Positions 1-7,758 of a stretch of DNA of 23,355 bases are shown here, piece by piece. The notes under the pieces were generated by a model that did no database searches, was not told the origin of the DNA, and saw only the letters and a list, made by a program, of their open reading frames with translations. Both the position numbers and the translations under genes were made by a program. This DNA comes from a virus, in the IMG/VR virus record IMGVR_UViG_3300043395_003655, positions 1 through 23,355 of that record. One strand, 5' to 3'. Each line of letters starts with the position of its first letter. Within the stretch, counting starts at the first letter, position 1.

Positions 1-398
1 TGAAAACGTGTAACATAGTCGTAGTGTGCCGCCGCATTCGACTGATATTCAATGTGACGCGCAATGCCATCCCACATTCTCGCGCTTTCCGAAGTCGCGC
101 CATTTCCTGCCGCACGATACTTAATGCTCGGCTTATTCATCTTTGCATCATTAATGATGTTCAGATTATGCTGCCGGGTTTTGTTGATCGTAAGTGCCGG
201 GCGTTCTTCGCGCTGGCGGTCACTCCACATTCTTGTCGGCCACTGATATTTGTTATCTGCGTCCGCGTTAGCAAAACGCAAATCATCCATAAAAAGACGG
301 CGAGCGTAGCTTTCCCACGCAACGCACCGATCAAAACGATCCTGCGCACGGCGAAGAATTTTGCTATGTTTTTCGAAATCTTTTTCGTTCTTCGCCAT
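1..398 (-). CDS. Portal protein, P22-like family (N-terminal 132 aa, runs off the window)
   Basis: The minus-strand frame opens with ATG at 398, directly after the terL stop (TAAATG), and stays open to base 1, so only the N-terminus is seen. The portal is the dodecameric ring at the capsid vertex through which the terminase pumps DNA. The peptide has the pattern of the P22 portal N-terminus: a charged helical start (MAKNEKDFEKHSKILRRAQD), a tryptophan-rich stretch with WPTRMW, then RPALTINKTRQ, INDAKMNKPSIKYR and an ARMWDGIARHIEYQS helix. Family members are roughly 650-750 aa, so about 80% lies outside. The position right after terL is the classical packaging order. Confidence 0.88.
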   Translation of the reverse strand, partial: MAKNEKDFEKHSKILRRAQDRFDRCVAWESYARRLFMDDLRFANADADNKYQWPTRMWSDRQREERPALTINKTRQHNLNIINDAKMNKPSIKYRAAGNGATSESARMWDGIARHIEYQSNAAAHYDYVTRF

Positions 399-1763
399 TT
401 ACGCCATCCATCCCAGGCTCTCGCCTATGCTTTGAAATGCACCCTTTAATCCACTATGTTTTTTCAGGGCGCTCGAAATTTTACGGCTTTTTCTATCACC
501 GCCACGATCACTTGACGCAATTGCCATATAACGGAAAGCATCGGCGGCATGAGACGACCAATCGTGCACAGGTTCATTTGAGAGAATTTCTTTATCCGGG
601 TCTTCAGCGTAGTGGTAGTGACGAAGTGAATGCAGAAGCCCCTTTTCACACCGTGACGCGTCGAACCAGCAAGTCGGGAAAATCCCTCTCGCCGCAATAA
701 TTCCGTCAACCTTACTTAATCTCGGGACAATCCGCACTCGAAAACCCGCTTCTCGCATTTGTTCTTCGATTGACTTTTTCGATCCAAGCGTTTTTGCGCG
801 AGCATCATGAGGAAGCCAGCAATCACCATATTCATACAATTCACCATTTGAGCCATAGCGTGACCGCAGCACATGAATGTAGTGATCGAGACCTTTTAAG
901 CGGTTTTGGTAAAAGTCAATCACTCGCCGTTGCATTCCGACATATTGCTCAAAGATGATCGCGGTGCTATCAGAACGCCCAAGATCGAAATACAAATTCA
1001 CACTCGAACTTGCATGGTGCGGAACATGCGTAATTCGTCCTTCTTCAGCGCAATCACGAAGTTCATCCGCATAAACCGCGCCTTCAAGGCTTTTTCGACA
1101 TTCACCTTCCCAAACATGCAAATAAGCGTCACGGTCACGGGCTTTAAGGTCCAGCATTTCCTGCTTCAAAACCGTCGGAAACCACGGATTGTCACGCCAA
1201 GAAATCTTCTGCACAATCGCATTTTTCGGCGGATGAAGCACAAATCTTACATAAGTATCATCGCTTTCAAGTTCTGGGTTGAAAGATGCCCAGATTTCTG
1301 ACCCTTCTTTTCTGATCGTCGGGATTAAAACGTCCCAAGAATTTTTTGTGACCTTATTAGCTTCTTCAACCCAGCAAATGTCCACACCTTCATAAGACTT
1401 AATTTTGGTGACATTGTTCCGAATGCCTTCAAAAGAAAATTCAGAGCCAGTCGAAGGACAATAAATTCTTGCCTGTTCGATTTGATAAAAACCTTGTAAG
1501 CCAAGAAGCTCAATTTGATCGCTCAGCACACGATGCACCGAGTCTCGAATTGAATTTTGCAACTCACGAGCACAAAGAATACGAAGGGGGCGTTTTGCTG
1601 CTAAAATAACGAGCGCTCTTGCAATTCCCCACGATTTTGCCCCGCCTCTCCCTCCATACAAAACTCTATACCGCACAGGCAAACCATTAACCTGTGGCCA
1701 GAAAAGACATTGAAGCTTTTCTGGCCACTCAATAACTTTTGCGTTTTGTGTTGTTAGGTCCAC
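399..1763 (-). CDS. terL: Terminase large subunit (PBSX/Terminase_3-like ATPase-nuclease)
   Basis: This 454-aa protein is the DNA-packaging motor. Seen: a Walker A-type loop YGGRGGAKS (about 36-44), a Walker B strand VDICWVEEA (127-135) with acidic pair E133/E134, a coupling-motif-like SFNPE (160-164), and a C-terminal RNase H-fold nuclease with candidate metal ligands D260 (YFDLGRSDSTA), D320 (LPHD) and D408 (SHAADAFRY). The length fits the family. The start is GTG at 1763 in MDLTTQNAKV; no good Shine-Dalgarno precedes it, and the GTG lies inside the 33-bp box at 1757-1789, so initiation may be controlled there. It is followed without a gap by portal. The small terminase candidate lies 9 kb upstream in the same strand, an unusual separation. 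Confidence 0.93.
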   Translation of the reverse strand: MDLTTQNAKVIEWPEKLQCLFWPQVNGLPVRYRVLYGGRGGAKSWGIARALVILAAKRPLRILCARELQNSIRDSVHRVLSDQIELLGLQGFYQIEQARIYCPSTGSEFSFEGIRNNVTKIKSYEGVDICWVEEANKVTKNSWDVLIPTIRKEGSEIWASFNPELESDDTYVRFVLHPPKNAIVQKISWRDNPWFPTVLKQEMLDLKARDRDAYLHVWEGECRKSLEGAVYADELRDCAEEGRITHVPHHASSSVNLYFDLGRSDSTAIIFEQYVGMQRRVIDFYQNRLKGLDHYIHVLRSRYGSNGELYEYGDCWLPHDARAKTLGSKKSIEEQMREAGFRVRIVPRLSKVDGIIAARGIFPTCWFDASRCEKGLLHSLRHYHYAEDPDKEILSNEPVHDWSSHAADAFRYMAIASSDRGGDRKSRKISSALKKHSGLKGAFQSIGESLGWMA

Positions 1764-1789
1764 TTGTTATTGACTTTCTAATGGGTCTA
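1757..1789 (-). repeat. 33-bp intergenic box, copy A (upstream edge of terL)
   Basis: Read on the minus strand this segment begins TAGACCCATTAGAAAGTCAA and ends AAGTGGACC, followed by TAAC. It matches the copy at 12596-12628 at 28 of 33 positions. It starts at the TAG stop of the 57-aa gene and contains the GTG start of terL. It is likely a regulatory site on DNA or on the terL leader RNA; its function is not known. Confidence 0.7.
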
Positions 1790-1960
1790 TTTTTTCTTCA
1801 TCATCTTTTTATTATACGAGGCAAGACCCTTTTTGTCCATCGCCATATCTTTCGCGGACCCCTCTTTTACGCCCTTTGCCTTCATTTTCTTATCCTTAGC
1901 TTTGTCCATCGGGCTGCGTTCCCATTCGGCCATCGTCATCTTCTTTCCACACTTAGCCAT
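1787..1960 (-). CDS. Small lysine-rich protein, 57 aa
   Basis: An ATG at 1960 preceded by AAGGAG at good spacing opens a 57-aa frame ending in TAG. The ATG overlaps the TAA stop of the upstream membrane gene (TAATG), so translation is probably coupled. The peptide starts MAKCGKKMTMAEWERSPMDK, is very rich in Lys and Met and ends in KKMMKKK. I do not recognise a function. It resembles the short basic proteins that phages often carry between structural genes (compare 7759-7920, 9993-10148 and 10150-10416), which may bind DNA or be packaged; that is inference. Its 3' half seems to hold a promoter for terL. Confidence 0.75.
   Translation of the reverse strand: MAKCGKKMTMAEWERSPMDKAKDKKMKAKGVKEGSAKDMAMDKKGLASYNKKMMKKK
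1811..1839 (-). promoter_or_regulatory. Candidate promoter inside the 57-aa gene, reading into terL
   Basis: On the minus strand TGGACA (1834-1839) and TATAAT (1811-1816) are separated by exactly 17 nt, predicting a start near 1804, about 40 nt before the terL GTG. The -10 is perfect and the -35 matches 5 of 6. It lies in coding sequence, so chance is possible. If real it would give terL and portal their own transcript. Confidence 0.4.
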
Positions 1961-2190
1961 TACTTATCTCCTTTTCTGTCTAACAATTTGAACCCGATCT
2001 GCAATGACAGATAAATGCAGCCGAGAATTGGGGCTAAAAGTGCAGCAATATCTGAATATGGTTTTATCATCGTCATCCACCAAGGAGAAGAAATCATTGC
2101 GGCAGAAACAATTCCTCCAATTTTTTCACTTGTTGTGGAAAAAATATCATTCCAGTTCATAAAATGTTCAGGCGGAGTTCTCAGCGGCAT
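1960..2190 (-). CDS. Small membrane protein, holin candidate, 76 aa
   Basis: The chosen start is ATG at 2190 (MPLRTPPEHF), which has GAGGGA seven bases upstream and lies clear of the previous gene; an in-frame ATG at 2223 would overlap the end of the tail gene and lacks a clear ribosome site. Two hydrophobic segments are visible: roughly KIGGIVSAAMISSPWW (24-39) and IAALLAPILGCIYLSLQIGF (about 50-69), followed by a charged tail KLLDRKGDK. Size, two membrane spans and charged end fit class II holins, which open the inner membrane for endolysin. It sits among tail and packaging genes instead of beside the endolysin, so a structural or superinfection role is possible. Confidence 0.5.
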   Translation of the reverse strand: MPLRTPPEHFMNWNDIFSTTSEKIGGIVSAAMISSPWWMTMIKPYSDIAALLAPILGCIYLSLQIGFKLLDRKGDK

Positions 2191-2210
2191 TTCACTTTCC
2201 CTCATTTTAG

Positions 2211-3521
2211 TTAGAAAACCCATTTACGCAATCGACTTACCGTCGATGCTCCTTTTTTTGTAAAAATCCATCCAAGATTATTTCCGGCATTTATATTGCC
2301 GTTTATAAAATATGATTGCCATCTTGCCCCTCCAGATGCAATAGAGTCTTTTATGCTACAAAAAGCCACGTTTACGACACCAGTTAAATCGGACAAAGTA
2401 AATTGCGTGCCCGCAACAGAACTTTGCAAAGTCAACAATTTTCCAGCAGTTCCCGCAGCCGTAAAAGAAGACACTGCTTGAGTTGTGCCTGCTGTAAATG
2501 TAATAGTAGTAGAACCAGTTGACCTATATGTATTTGTAATATCCCGAAAAGCATTAGACCCGCTAATTATCAGCTCTCCAGAGCCGCCTTGATTAAGAAT
2601 AGGCCATGACGCCCCGCCGCCAGCAAATGTTTTAGTGCTGGAGCTTGTCATGCTTATTACGCCATTACCTGTGACGGTAAGATTTGTTATAGTTGCGCAA
2701 TTCCAAGCAGTTCCAGACCCAGAAACTGTCCAAGTGCCCGATCCAATTGCCAATGTTCGACTGACACTGCCACTACTGGATAAGGTAGAAATTGATACAT
2801 TATTGCCGTTCGCGTTAAATACCCCCGCGTCAATGGTCAAGCCATACGTTGGGTTTATGGTCAGCGAATCACCAAGAACCCATGTGCCAGAATTGTCTTG
2901 CAACACGGGATTATTGATCGTTTTTCCGTTTGTGATAAGTGTGCTAGTTGACCCGGAAGTAACGTTTCTTAATGTTAAATTAAAATTTCCAGCAGTTAAA
3001 GTCATGCCGGTTGAAAAAGTTAAGTTTCCATTAATAAATTTTGTTCCGGCAGCTAAAGTTCCAGAAAAACCTGTAAAATCTAAAGCACGAACGCGAGCAG
3101 AACTCATTCCAATAACGTCAGAACCGCCTAAAACATTAAATGAAATTGTATTTTCGGCCGCAACGCTGGTGGCTGCAATTGTTCGTGTTCCAGTGCTGCT
3201 TGTAGATGTTAAATCAATAACTGGCGTTCCAGACACGCTGCATGAGGTCGTTTGCGTAAAAACCGTTGTCGAGTTTCCAGCAATCTGAATTTTATTAGAG
3301 CCAAAAGCTAGTGTTCCTGTATATCCTGATAAATTAAGAGTCAAACAAGGAGCGACAATTTCAAGAGTGCAGGTTCCACCGCCTGACGATGAATTAAAAA
3401 AAACAGCATCGGCCGCTGTAGGAACGCTCTCGCCTCCAGCGCCGCCGCTGCTTGCAGCCCAATTTGTAGTATTTGAAGCGTCCCATGCCCCAGAACCACC
3501 AACCCAATATCTATCAGCCAT
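2211..3521 (-). CDS. Beta-rich tail / receptor-binding-like protein, 436 aa
   Basis: The start MADRYWVGGSGAWDASNTTN has AAGGA eight bases upstream, overlapping the stop of the tailspike gene. The N-terminal YWVGGSGxWDxSNTTNWxxSSGG motif is one I associate with phage tail and surface proteins. The rest is a long run of Ser/Thr/Gly/Asn-rich strands (LTLNLSGYTGTLAFGSNKI, ISMTSSSTKTFAGGG), spaced like a right-handed beta-solenoid, with almost no charged residues. It has no visible catalytic motif. It ends in a basic stretch STVSRLRKWVF. Following the tailspike directly, it is probably a second fibre or tail appendage. Its codons are rich in A/T at third positions compared with the packaging genes, which fits exchange of host-range modules. 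Confidence 0.65.
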   Translation of the reverse strand: MADRYWVGGSGAWDASNTTNWAASSGGAGGESVPTAADAVFFNSSSGGGTCTLEIVAPCLTLNLSGYTGTLAFGSNKIQIAGNSTTVFTQTTSCSVSGTPVIDLTSTSSTGTRTIAATSVAAENTISFNVLGGSDVIGMSSARVRALDFTGFSGTLAAGTKFINGNLTFSTGMTLTAGNFNLTLRNVTSGSTSTLITNGKTINNPVLQDNSGTWVLGDSLTINPTYGLTIDAGVFNANGNNVSISTLSSSGSVSRTLAIGSGTWTVSGSGTAWNCATITNLTVTGNGVISMTSSSTKTFAGGGASWPILNQGGSGELIISGSNAFRDITNTYRSTGSTTITFTAGTTQAVSSFTAAGTAGKLLTLQSSVAGTQFTLSDLTGVVNVAFCSIKDSIASGGARWQSYFINGNINAGNNLGWIFTKKGASTVSRLRKWVF

Positions 3522-3532
3522 ATTGGTGATCC

Positions 3533-5602
3533 TTACTGATTAGAGCCTATAGCTTGGAAATACAGCTCTCGGGAGAATCCGGTTTTGTTTTCCAGTAACC
3601 ACGAGCTAGAACCTGCATCCCAATACACGTTTAATTTTGCTGCGGTTCCTTGTGTCGCGCTATATGTCCCATCGTTATAAATAAACGTAATGGTCTTTGT
3701 TGTGGCCAAAAAAGCAATGATGGCTACTTTGCTTCGACTATCATTTATAATTCCAACAACGGAAGCTCCGGCGGCCAGAGGCAAAGTTATTACTGTTGGA
3801 TCAGGAGCGTCTACAGTAATAACACCTTGGTTAATAGGCACTCCAATTATATAATCGCGCCTGTATGCTGATGTCGATGCGCTGTAAAGCGCCGTGCTAT
3901 ATAAAATGCCCGCAGTAACAGCACCACGAACGCCATTGATTAAAGTAAAATCAACAATAGACGCAGTAGAGCCTGTTTGCCAAAAACAATTGTTTATCTG
4001 TAGGCGTTCGTTGCCTGTGATTTTCTCTATATCCAAAGCTTTTCGAGAGTTTGAAAGCCAAACGCAACTATCAAGCGTTATGTCGCGGAAGCGTCTAAAA
4101 TAATATCCTTGGCCTATTTCTCCCATATAAATGTTTTTGAAGCTTATATTCGTGACTTCAGATACGCTTCCTTGGTCAAAATAAAAACCATATCCAGTGT
4201 CCTCAAGACCTTCTGTTCCTTCCCATCTAACATTTTCTATATTCAATGCGTAAGATGCACCGTCTGCGGCTAAAGTAGAATTGTCATAATACATTCCATA
4301 TTTACCATTGAGCCACGCTTGGTAGCCCGTAAACGACACGTTGGAGAAATTTGCCCCAGGCTCAAAAAAGAAATTAGCTCTCGTGTAGTCCGGGGGAGTT
4401 GTGTAAAAACCAGCACACGATGTCAGAATATTATTAAAGTTGCACTGGTCCAAAGAAAGCGATGGAAAATTTGTATTCCTAGCAATTGAGAAAGGCGTGT
4501 CTGCGGCTAAATACAAGTTGCCGAACGACATGGAGTCTCGGCCGCGAGTTCTGATGCCTATAGAATTGTTGCCGCTCCATTGGCTGCTCGCACCAACCGC
4601 GATGCTGTCAACCTCCAGCAGAGTGCAGTCCTTAAACTCAATGGCGGTTTTTTTGTGAGTTTGATCGTTTGTAAAAAAATTCATTCCTTTTATGGAATTT
4701 TGAACCATGATGCCGTCGTCTGTCGATCCTTCTCCGCCCTTGCCAAAGAAAAAGCAGATGTCATCGGCAGTAGGATTAAATAAAATTTGTGTAGCCCAGA
4801 CACCCGCGCCATATAAATGCAATCTATTTTGCACTATAGATATTGTGCTGGTTATTTTATATATTCCGGGAGGGAAAAATATTGCGCCATTCCCAGAAGT
4901 AAAAACATTAATAGCCGCTTGTATTCTAGCAGTAGAGTCTGCTACGCCGGACCTATCCGCCCCAAACCACAATACATTGATTGGCGTATCATAAATACGC
5001 AACCATGCCGATGAACCATTTCCTCCTGTCGGAAGAATAATCGTTCCGCCGTTATCGACATACGTGCCCGGAGCCGCACCAGTTACGCCATAAAATTGTC
5101 CCCCACCGCCATCGCCAACCGCATAATACCCAGCAACATCTATAGTTTGTAGCGCCACTGGCTGCAACGCTTTCAGCGCAGGCGTAACAGTCTGCGCAGA
5201 TAATTGCGTCGGCAAAGAATACGAAAACATCCACTGTTTTAAGTCAACTGCAAAAATATAAAGAGTTTGATAAGCAGGTAAAACAGTGCCAACATTTCCA
5301 GGCACGCCACCAATTGTTGAGCCTCCAGCGGCATACACAATAACAGGATTTGCCGTTGAATTACTTACAACTAAAACTTTTCCCGGTAACGCTTGTGGAA
5401 TAGTTATTCCAGCATTTGGCGCAGCAGACGTAATATTTGTAATCGCGTCAATAACCACAACCGACGTATTAACATTTCCCCCAGCCGTCGCAGTGACAGA
5501 AGTAGTCGTAGACCATTGCGGATTTCCGAGCTTTTTATTCAGCTCAGTTCCGTCAATCAGCCTATAGCCATCTATAAACGATTGGGGGGTCGTAGTTTCC
5601 AT
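3533..5602 (-). CDS. Tailspike with pectate-lyase-like beta-helix, 689 aa
   Basis: Three parts are visible. Residues 1 to about 125 form an anchor-like domain (DGYRLIDGTELNKKLGNPQW ... ALPGKVLVVSN ... QWMFSY) that resembles the N-terminus of the fibre at 7923-8798. Around 208-255 is the classic entry to a Pectate_lyase_3 beta-helix (NVLWFGADRSGVADSTARIQ, AAIN, GAIFFPPGIYKI), followed by about 300 residues of beta-helix repeats. The C-terminal 120 residues (VITLPLAAGASVVGIINDS onward) form a separate beta-rich unit. Such spikes bind and often cleave surface polysaccharide; the substrate cannot be read here. Two ATGs (5605, 5602) compete; the second has better spacing from AAGG, the first overlaps the previous stop (TAATG). 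Confidence 0.85.
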   Translation of the reverse strand: METTTPQSFIDGYRLIDGTELNKKLGNPQWSTTTSVTATAGGNVNTSVVVIDAITNITSAAPNAGITIPQALPGKVLVVSNSTANPVIVYAAGGSTIGGVPGNVGTVLPAYQTLYIFAVDLKQWMFSYSLPTQLSAQTVTPALKALQPVALQTIDVAGYYAVGDGGGGQFYGVTGAAPGTYVDNGGTIILPTGGNGSSAWLRIYDTPINVLWFGADRSGVADSTARIQAAINVFTSGNGAIFFPPGIYKITSTISIVQNRLHLYGAGVWATQILFNPTADDICFFFGKGGEGSTDDGIMVQNSIKGMNFFTNDQTHKKTAIEFKDCTLLEVDSIAVGASSQWSGNNSIGIRTRGRDSMSFGNLYLAADTPFSIARNTNFPSLSLDQCNFNNILTSCAGFYTTPPDYTRANFFFEPGANFSNVSFTGYQAWLNGKYGMYYDNSTLAADGASYALNIENVRWEGTEGLEDTGYGFYFDQGSVSEVTNISFKNIYMGEIGQGYYFRRFRDITLDSCVWLSNSRKALDIEKITGNERLQINNCFWQTGSTASIVDFTLINGVRGAVTAGILYSTALYSASTSAYRRDYIIGVPINQGVITVDAPDPTVITLPLAAGASVVGIINDSRSKVAIIAFLATTKTITFIYNDGTYSATQGTAAKLNVYWDAGSSSWLLENKTGFSRELYFQAIGSNQ

Positions 5603-5604
5603 CA

Positions 5605-6204
5605 TTAACCTTGCAATATGCCGAGAGTGACGCTCATATCCGAAGTAGAAGCAAGCGCCGCCGTCGCCGCACTCGGAACAACTACAGCATATAAATTTGA
5701 TGAAGTTCCAAGAAGTGCTTTCGCAATTCCATCCAGATTATAAATCGTATGCGTGCCCAACACGCTACTTGCTAATGTCAATTGGTAAATGCCAAGAAGA
5801 ATTGCAGAGTCCGCCGCAGCAATCGCCGCAACATTTCCATTTGTAAAAGTGCCCGCAGGACTCGCAGAGAAAATCGCAACATTAATTGCCGCAGTCTGCA
5901 CGGACCCTTTAAACTTAACCGCAATACTTTCCAAAATTCCACCGTATTGCGCATTCGCAGACAAAATAAGCGGAAAAGTCATAATTCCGCCCATCACCAC
6001 ATTCGAATTATACACACCTGCCGTGACAGTCGGTGTCACACTGACTTCATAAACTCCTTGGGGAAGGGCGTTAATGGCAATTGAGCCAATCGGCGCTCCA
6101 CCTCCAGAAGCCGAAGCCATGGCAAACGCATATGTTCCGTCTCCCAAATTAACTAATTTGATCGGAACGCCTGTTTGATACCCGAAAAAATCTGCGTCTG
6201 CCAT
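5605..6204 (-). CDS. Virion-like protein of unknown role, 199 aa
   Basis: The start MADADFFGYQTGVPIKLVNL has AGGAGA seven bases upstream. The protein is rich in Ala, Gly, Val and Thr with predicted beta strands (VYEVSVTPTVTAGVYNSNVV, GGIMTFPLIL, GGILESIAVKFKGSVQTAAI) and no charged patches or membrane segment. The GGxLxFxx...GGxLxSVxVxxKxxxxT pattern is common in phage virion proteins upstream of tail fibres. It is the first gene after a terminator and its stop overlaps the tailspike start, so it heads the tailspike-tail-holin group. A structural or connector role is inferred; no enzymatic motif is seen. Confidence 0.6.
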   Translation of the reverse strand: MADADFFGYQTGVPIKLVNLGDGTYAFAMASASGGGAPIGSIAINALPQGVYEVSVTPTVTAGVYNSNVVMGGIMTFPLILSANAQYGGILESIAVKFKGSVQTAAINVAIFSASPAGTFTNGNVAAIAAADSAILLGIYQLTLASSVLGTHTIYNLDGIAKALLGTSSNLYAVVVPSAATAALASTSDMSVTLGILQG

Positions 6205-6217
6205 TTGAAAATCTCCT

Positions 6218-6243
6218 AAAAGAAGAGGGGCTTTTGCCCCTCT
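6218..6243 (-). terminator. Rho-independent terminator after the signal-peptide protein
   Basis: An 8-bp perfect stem (AGAGGGGC / GCCCCTCT, 4-nt loop) is followed on the minus strand by TCTTTT. It lies between the stop at 6249 and the start at 6204. It should end transcripts of the 208-aa gene, at least partly, though no strong promoter is visible for the genes after it. Confidence 0.75.
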
Positions 6244-6248
6244 GGAAA

Positions 6249-6875
6249 TTAATTATAAGCCCAAGCATAAGTCGTCGCGCCGCCCGTATTCGTGCAAAAC
6301 ACAACACGAGTGACTGCGCCCGTTCCGCTGACCGCCGAGCCGTAAGTGCCCGTCGCATACGCCGTGCCATTGCTGACCAAAGCAACCGAACCAAACGTCG
6401 TTGCATCACACGTAGGCAGGAGCGCAATCGTCGAAGTCGGCAGCTTCATGTAACTTGTGACAGTCGGAGCCGTCAGCACATACGCTTTAAGCTGCTGCAT
6501 CTGGATCATTTCGGTCTGCGGGTTTACACCGCCACCGCCCGAAGTCATCGCAGTTGAAGCAACTGTCTGTGAATTATTGACGGTCCAAGTGCCGCCAGCT
6601 CCCGACAAAATCACCGTGCCCGGTGCGATGTTCGCACCACGCAAATTCTGGCCAGCGTAGATTGAACCAGTGATGGCCGTCGCCGTCAAAGTCGTCCCGG
6701 AAATCGAGCCGGTGAATGACGCCATGGTGGCAACATCGCCCGTGTCGGCGGGGACATACTCAAAACCGGAAAGAGGGGCAGCCGCAAGCGGATAACCCGG
6801 AAACTGTCCGGCAGCAAAAGCAGCATTCGAAGCCATTACAGCCAAAATGCCGCCAAGAAAACCAATCTTTTTCAT
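6249..6875 (-). CDS. Tail-like protein carrying a Sec signal peptide, 208 aa
   Basis: The start MKKIGFLGGILAVMAS has AGAGGCGAG upstream. The first 22 residues are a textbook Sec signal peptide: MKK, a hydrophobic core and an AFA/A cleavage site (SNAAFA then AGQFPGYP). The mature part holds FTGSISGTTLTATAITGS...GQNLRGANIAPGTVILSGAG...TWTVNNSQTV, a beta-rich unit I know from phage tail and virion proteins, then a polar C-terminal half with Cys in TCDA and FCTNTG, which could form a disulphide after export. It stands alone: a 112-nt gap upstream and a terminator downstream. An exported phage structural-type protein is unusual; it may coat the host surface or block adsorption, but this is inference. 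Confidence 0.7.
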   Translation of the reverse strand: MKKIGFLGGILAVMASNAAFAAGQFPGYPLAAAPLSGFEYVPADTGDVATMASFTGSISGTTLTATAITGSIYAGQNLRGANIAPGTVILSGAGGTWTVNNSQTVASTAMTSGGGGVNPQTEMIQMQQLKAYVLTAPTVTSYMKLPTSTIALLPTCDATTFGSVALVSNGTAYATGTYGSAVSGTGAVTRVVFCTNTGGATTYAWAYN

Positions 6876-6925
6876 ATTTCTCGCCTCTTAGCCTATGGCC
6901 GCGACACAGGCACGGCTCAATTTAC

Positions 6926-6954
6926 ATGGTGGAGCTTAGGCGAAAGAAAGTCAA
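6926..6954 (-). promoter_or_regulatory. Weak candidate promoter for the signal-peptide protein
   Basis: On the minus strand TTGACT (6949-6954) is followed after 17 nt by CACCAT (6926-6931), only 3 of 6 matches to a -10 box. The gene behind it has its own terminator, so a nearby promoter is expected. The remaining bases of the 6876-6987 gap show nothing else clear. Confidence 0.25.
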
Positions 6955-6987
6955 CGCGATTTATTCAAAAATATGACTAAAATGGCT

Positions 6988-7092
6988 TTAACCTAACAAA
7001 AATTTTAACGTATTATGAAGTAAAACTACAATAATTCCTGCGCACACAATTTGAAGCACAGAATAAACGAAAAATTCCCAATCCGGCGGCAT
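6988..7092 (-). CDS. 34-aa single-span membrane miniprotein
   Basis: The ATG at 7092 overlaps the TAA stop of the nuclease gene (TAATG), which is strong support for a real, coupled gene despite its size. The peptide is MPPDWEFFVYSVLQIVCAGI followed by IVVLLHNTLKFLLG: a short acidic/aromatic N-terminus and one long hydrophobic segment covering about residues 8-26. I do not recognise it. Given its coupling, it may work with or restrain the nuclease at the membrane, or simply be a lysis accessory; both are inference. Confidence 0.6.
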   Translation of the reverse strand: MPPDWEFFVYSVLQIVCAGIIVVLLHNTLKFLLG

Positions 7093-7562
7093 TATATCGG
7101 GTTTCTTTCAAGCCAATGCAAGATTGGAATGATTTTTTGCGTTTCTGCCCTCATAATCGCCCCTTTCAACGTGGTTTCGACGAGTGAAAGGTCTGGAGTT
7201 TTGCTTAAATGTCTTGCCGCTACAATTCCAAGCGGCTTTTTATCTGGCCAAACTGTCTGTGCGATTGGAAAATACAACTCTTGAAGCTGGGCAATGCCTT
7301 GTTCAACATTCGTCAACTTGCATTCAATAATCACAATTCTTTTTTGCCCCTCTATAAAGAGGTCCATTTGACAATGTCCCGGCCCGTTCAAGTCCTTAAA
7401 CTCAAACCATTGGCCGTGTTCTGCACGTGGAATGGCCGCAGCAAGAGCTTTTTCGTATCGTAGTCCCGCAGCCTTCGCCCCTCTCGGCCTTGCTTTCGAA
7501 ATATGTGCTGGTCGCAAACACATCGCAGCGTATTCCAATCCAACTACGCTGCGAAAAGTCAT
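7092..7562 (-). CDS. PD-(D/E)XK-like nuclease, 156 aa
   Basis: The protein shows the core of the PD-(D/E)XK nuclease fold: a helix with E37 (GLRYEKALAAAI), strand FEFKDLNGPGHCQMDLFI with D67, then RIVIIECKLT with E80-x-K82, and a following helix VEQGIAQLQELYFPI. These would be the metal-binding and catalytic residues. Start: ATG at 7562 (MTFRSVVGLEY) is preceded by AAGGGCG at suitable spacing and does not overlap the previous stop; a longer frame from 7592 would overlap it by 29 nt. Known members act in recombination, packaging end-trimming, restriction or host DNA breakdown; which applies here is not visible. It is an odd resident between tail genes, and it is coupled to the 34-aa membrane protein. 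Confidence 0.65.
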   Translation of the reverse strand: MTFRSVVGLEYAAMCLRPAHISKARPRGAKAAGLRYEKALAAAIPRAEHGQWFEFKDLNGPGHCQMDLFIEGQKRIVIIECKLTNVEQGIAQLQELYFPIAQTVWPDKKPLGIVAARHLSKTPDLSLVETTLKGAIMRAETQKIIPILHWLERNPI

Positions 7563-7563
7563 A

Positions 7564-7755
7564 TCAAGCGCCCTTTTTCCCTTTCGGATCAATCCAAACT
7601 AACACTTTTTCCATTTTAATTTCAACCATTAAACAAGAATCTGGATAGATTTTTGGGTCAAAAGTCAAAAATCCATGGGCGCGAAGCGGGAACGGCCCGT
7701 CCTCTACAGGCACCAATTTGAACCATTCCCCTTCCGGCTCTAATCTAAATCGCAT
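7564..7755 (-). CDS. Hypothetical protein, 63 aa
   Basis: ATG at 7755 lies 3 nt after the stop of the upstream gene, whose last codons (GAAGAAGTGAG) supply the ribosome site. The product (MRFRLEPEGEWFKLVPVEDG) looks like a small all-beta protein with Pro-Asp-Lys turns (FDPKIYPDS, WIDPKGKKGA) and no Cys pair, signal or membrane span. It is not recognised. The tight spacing to the basic protein before it and the nuclease after it supports a real gene in the same transcript. Confidence 0.6.
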   Translation of the reverse strand: MRFRLEPEGEWFKLVPVEDGPFPLRAHGFLTFDPKIYPDSCLMVEIKMEKVLVWIDPKGKKGA

Positions 7756-7758
7756 GGC

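Noticed and set aside
2635-3288. 217-aa open frame on the plus strand, rich in Val, Pro and Leu
   Set aside because: It is the antisense of the repetitive beta-rich tail gene, has no ribosome site, and the low-complexity composition reflects the complement of Thr/Asn/Gly codons.
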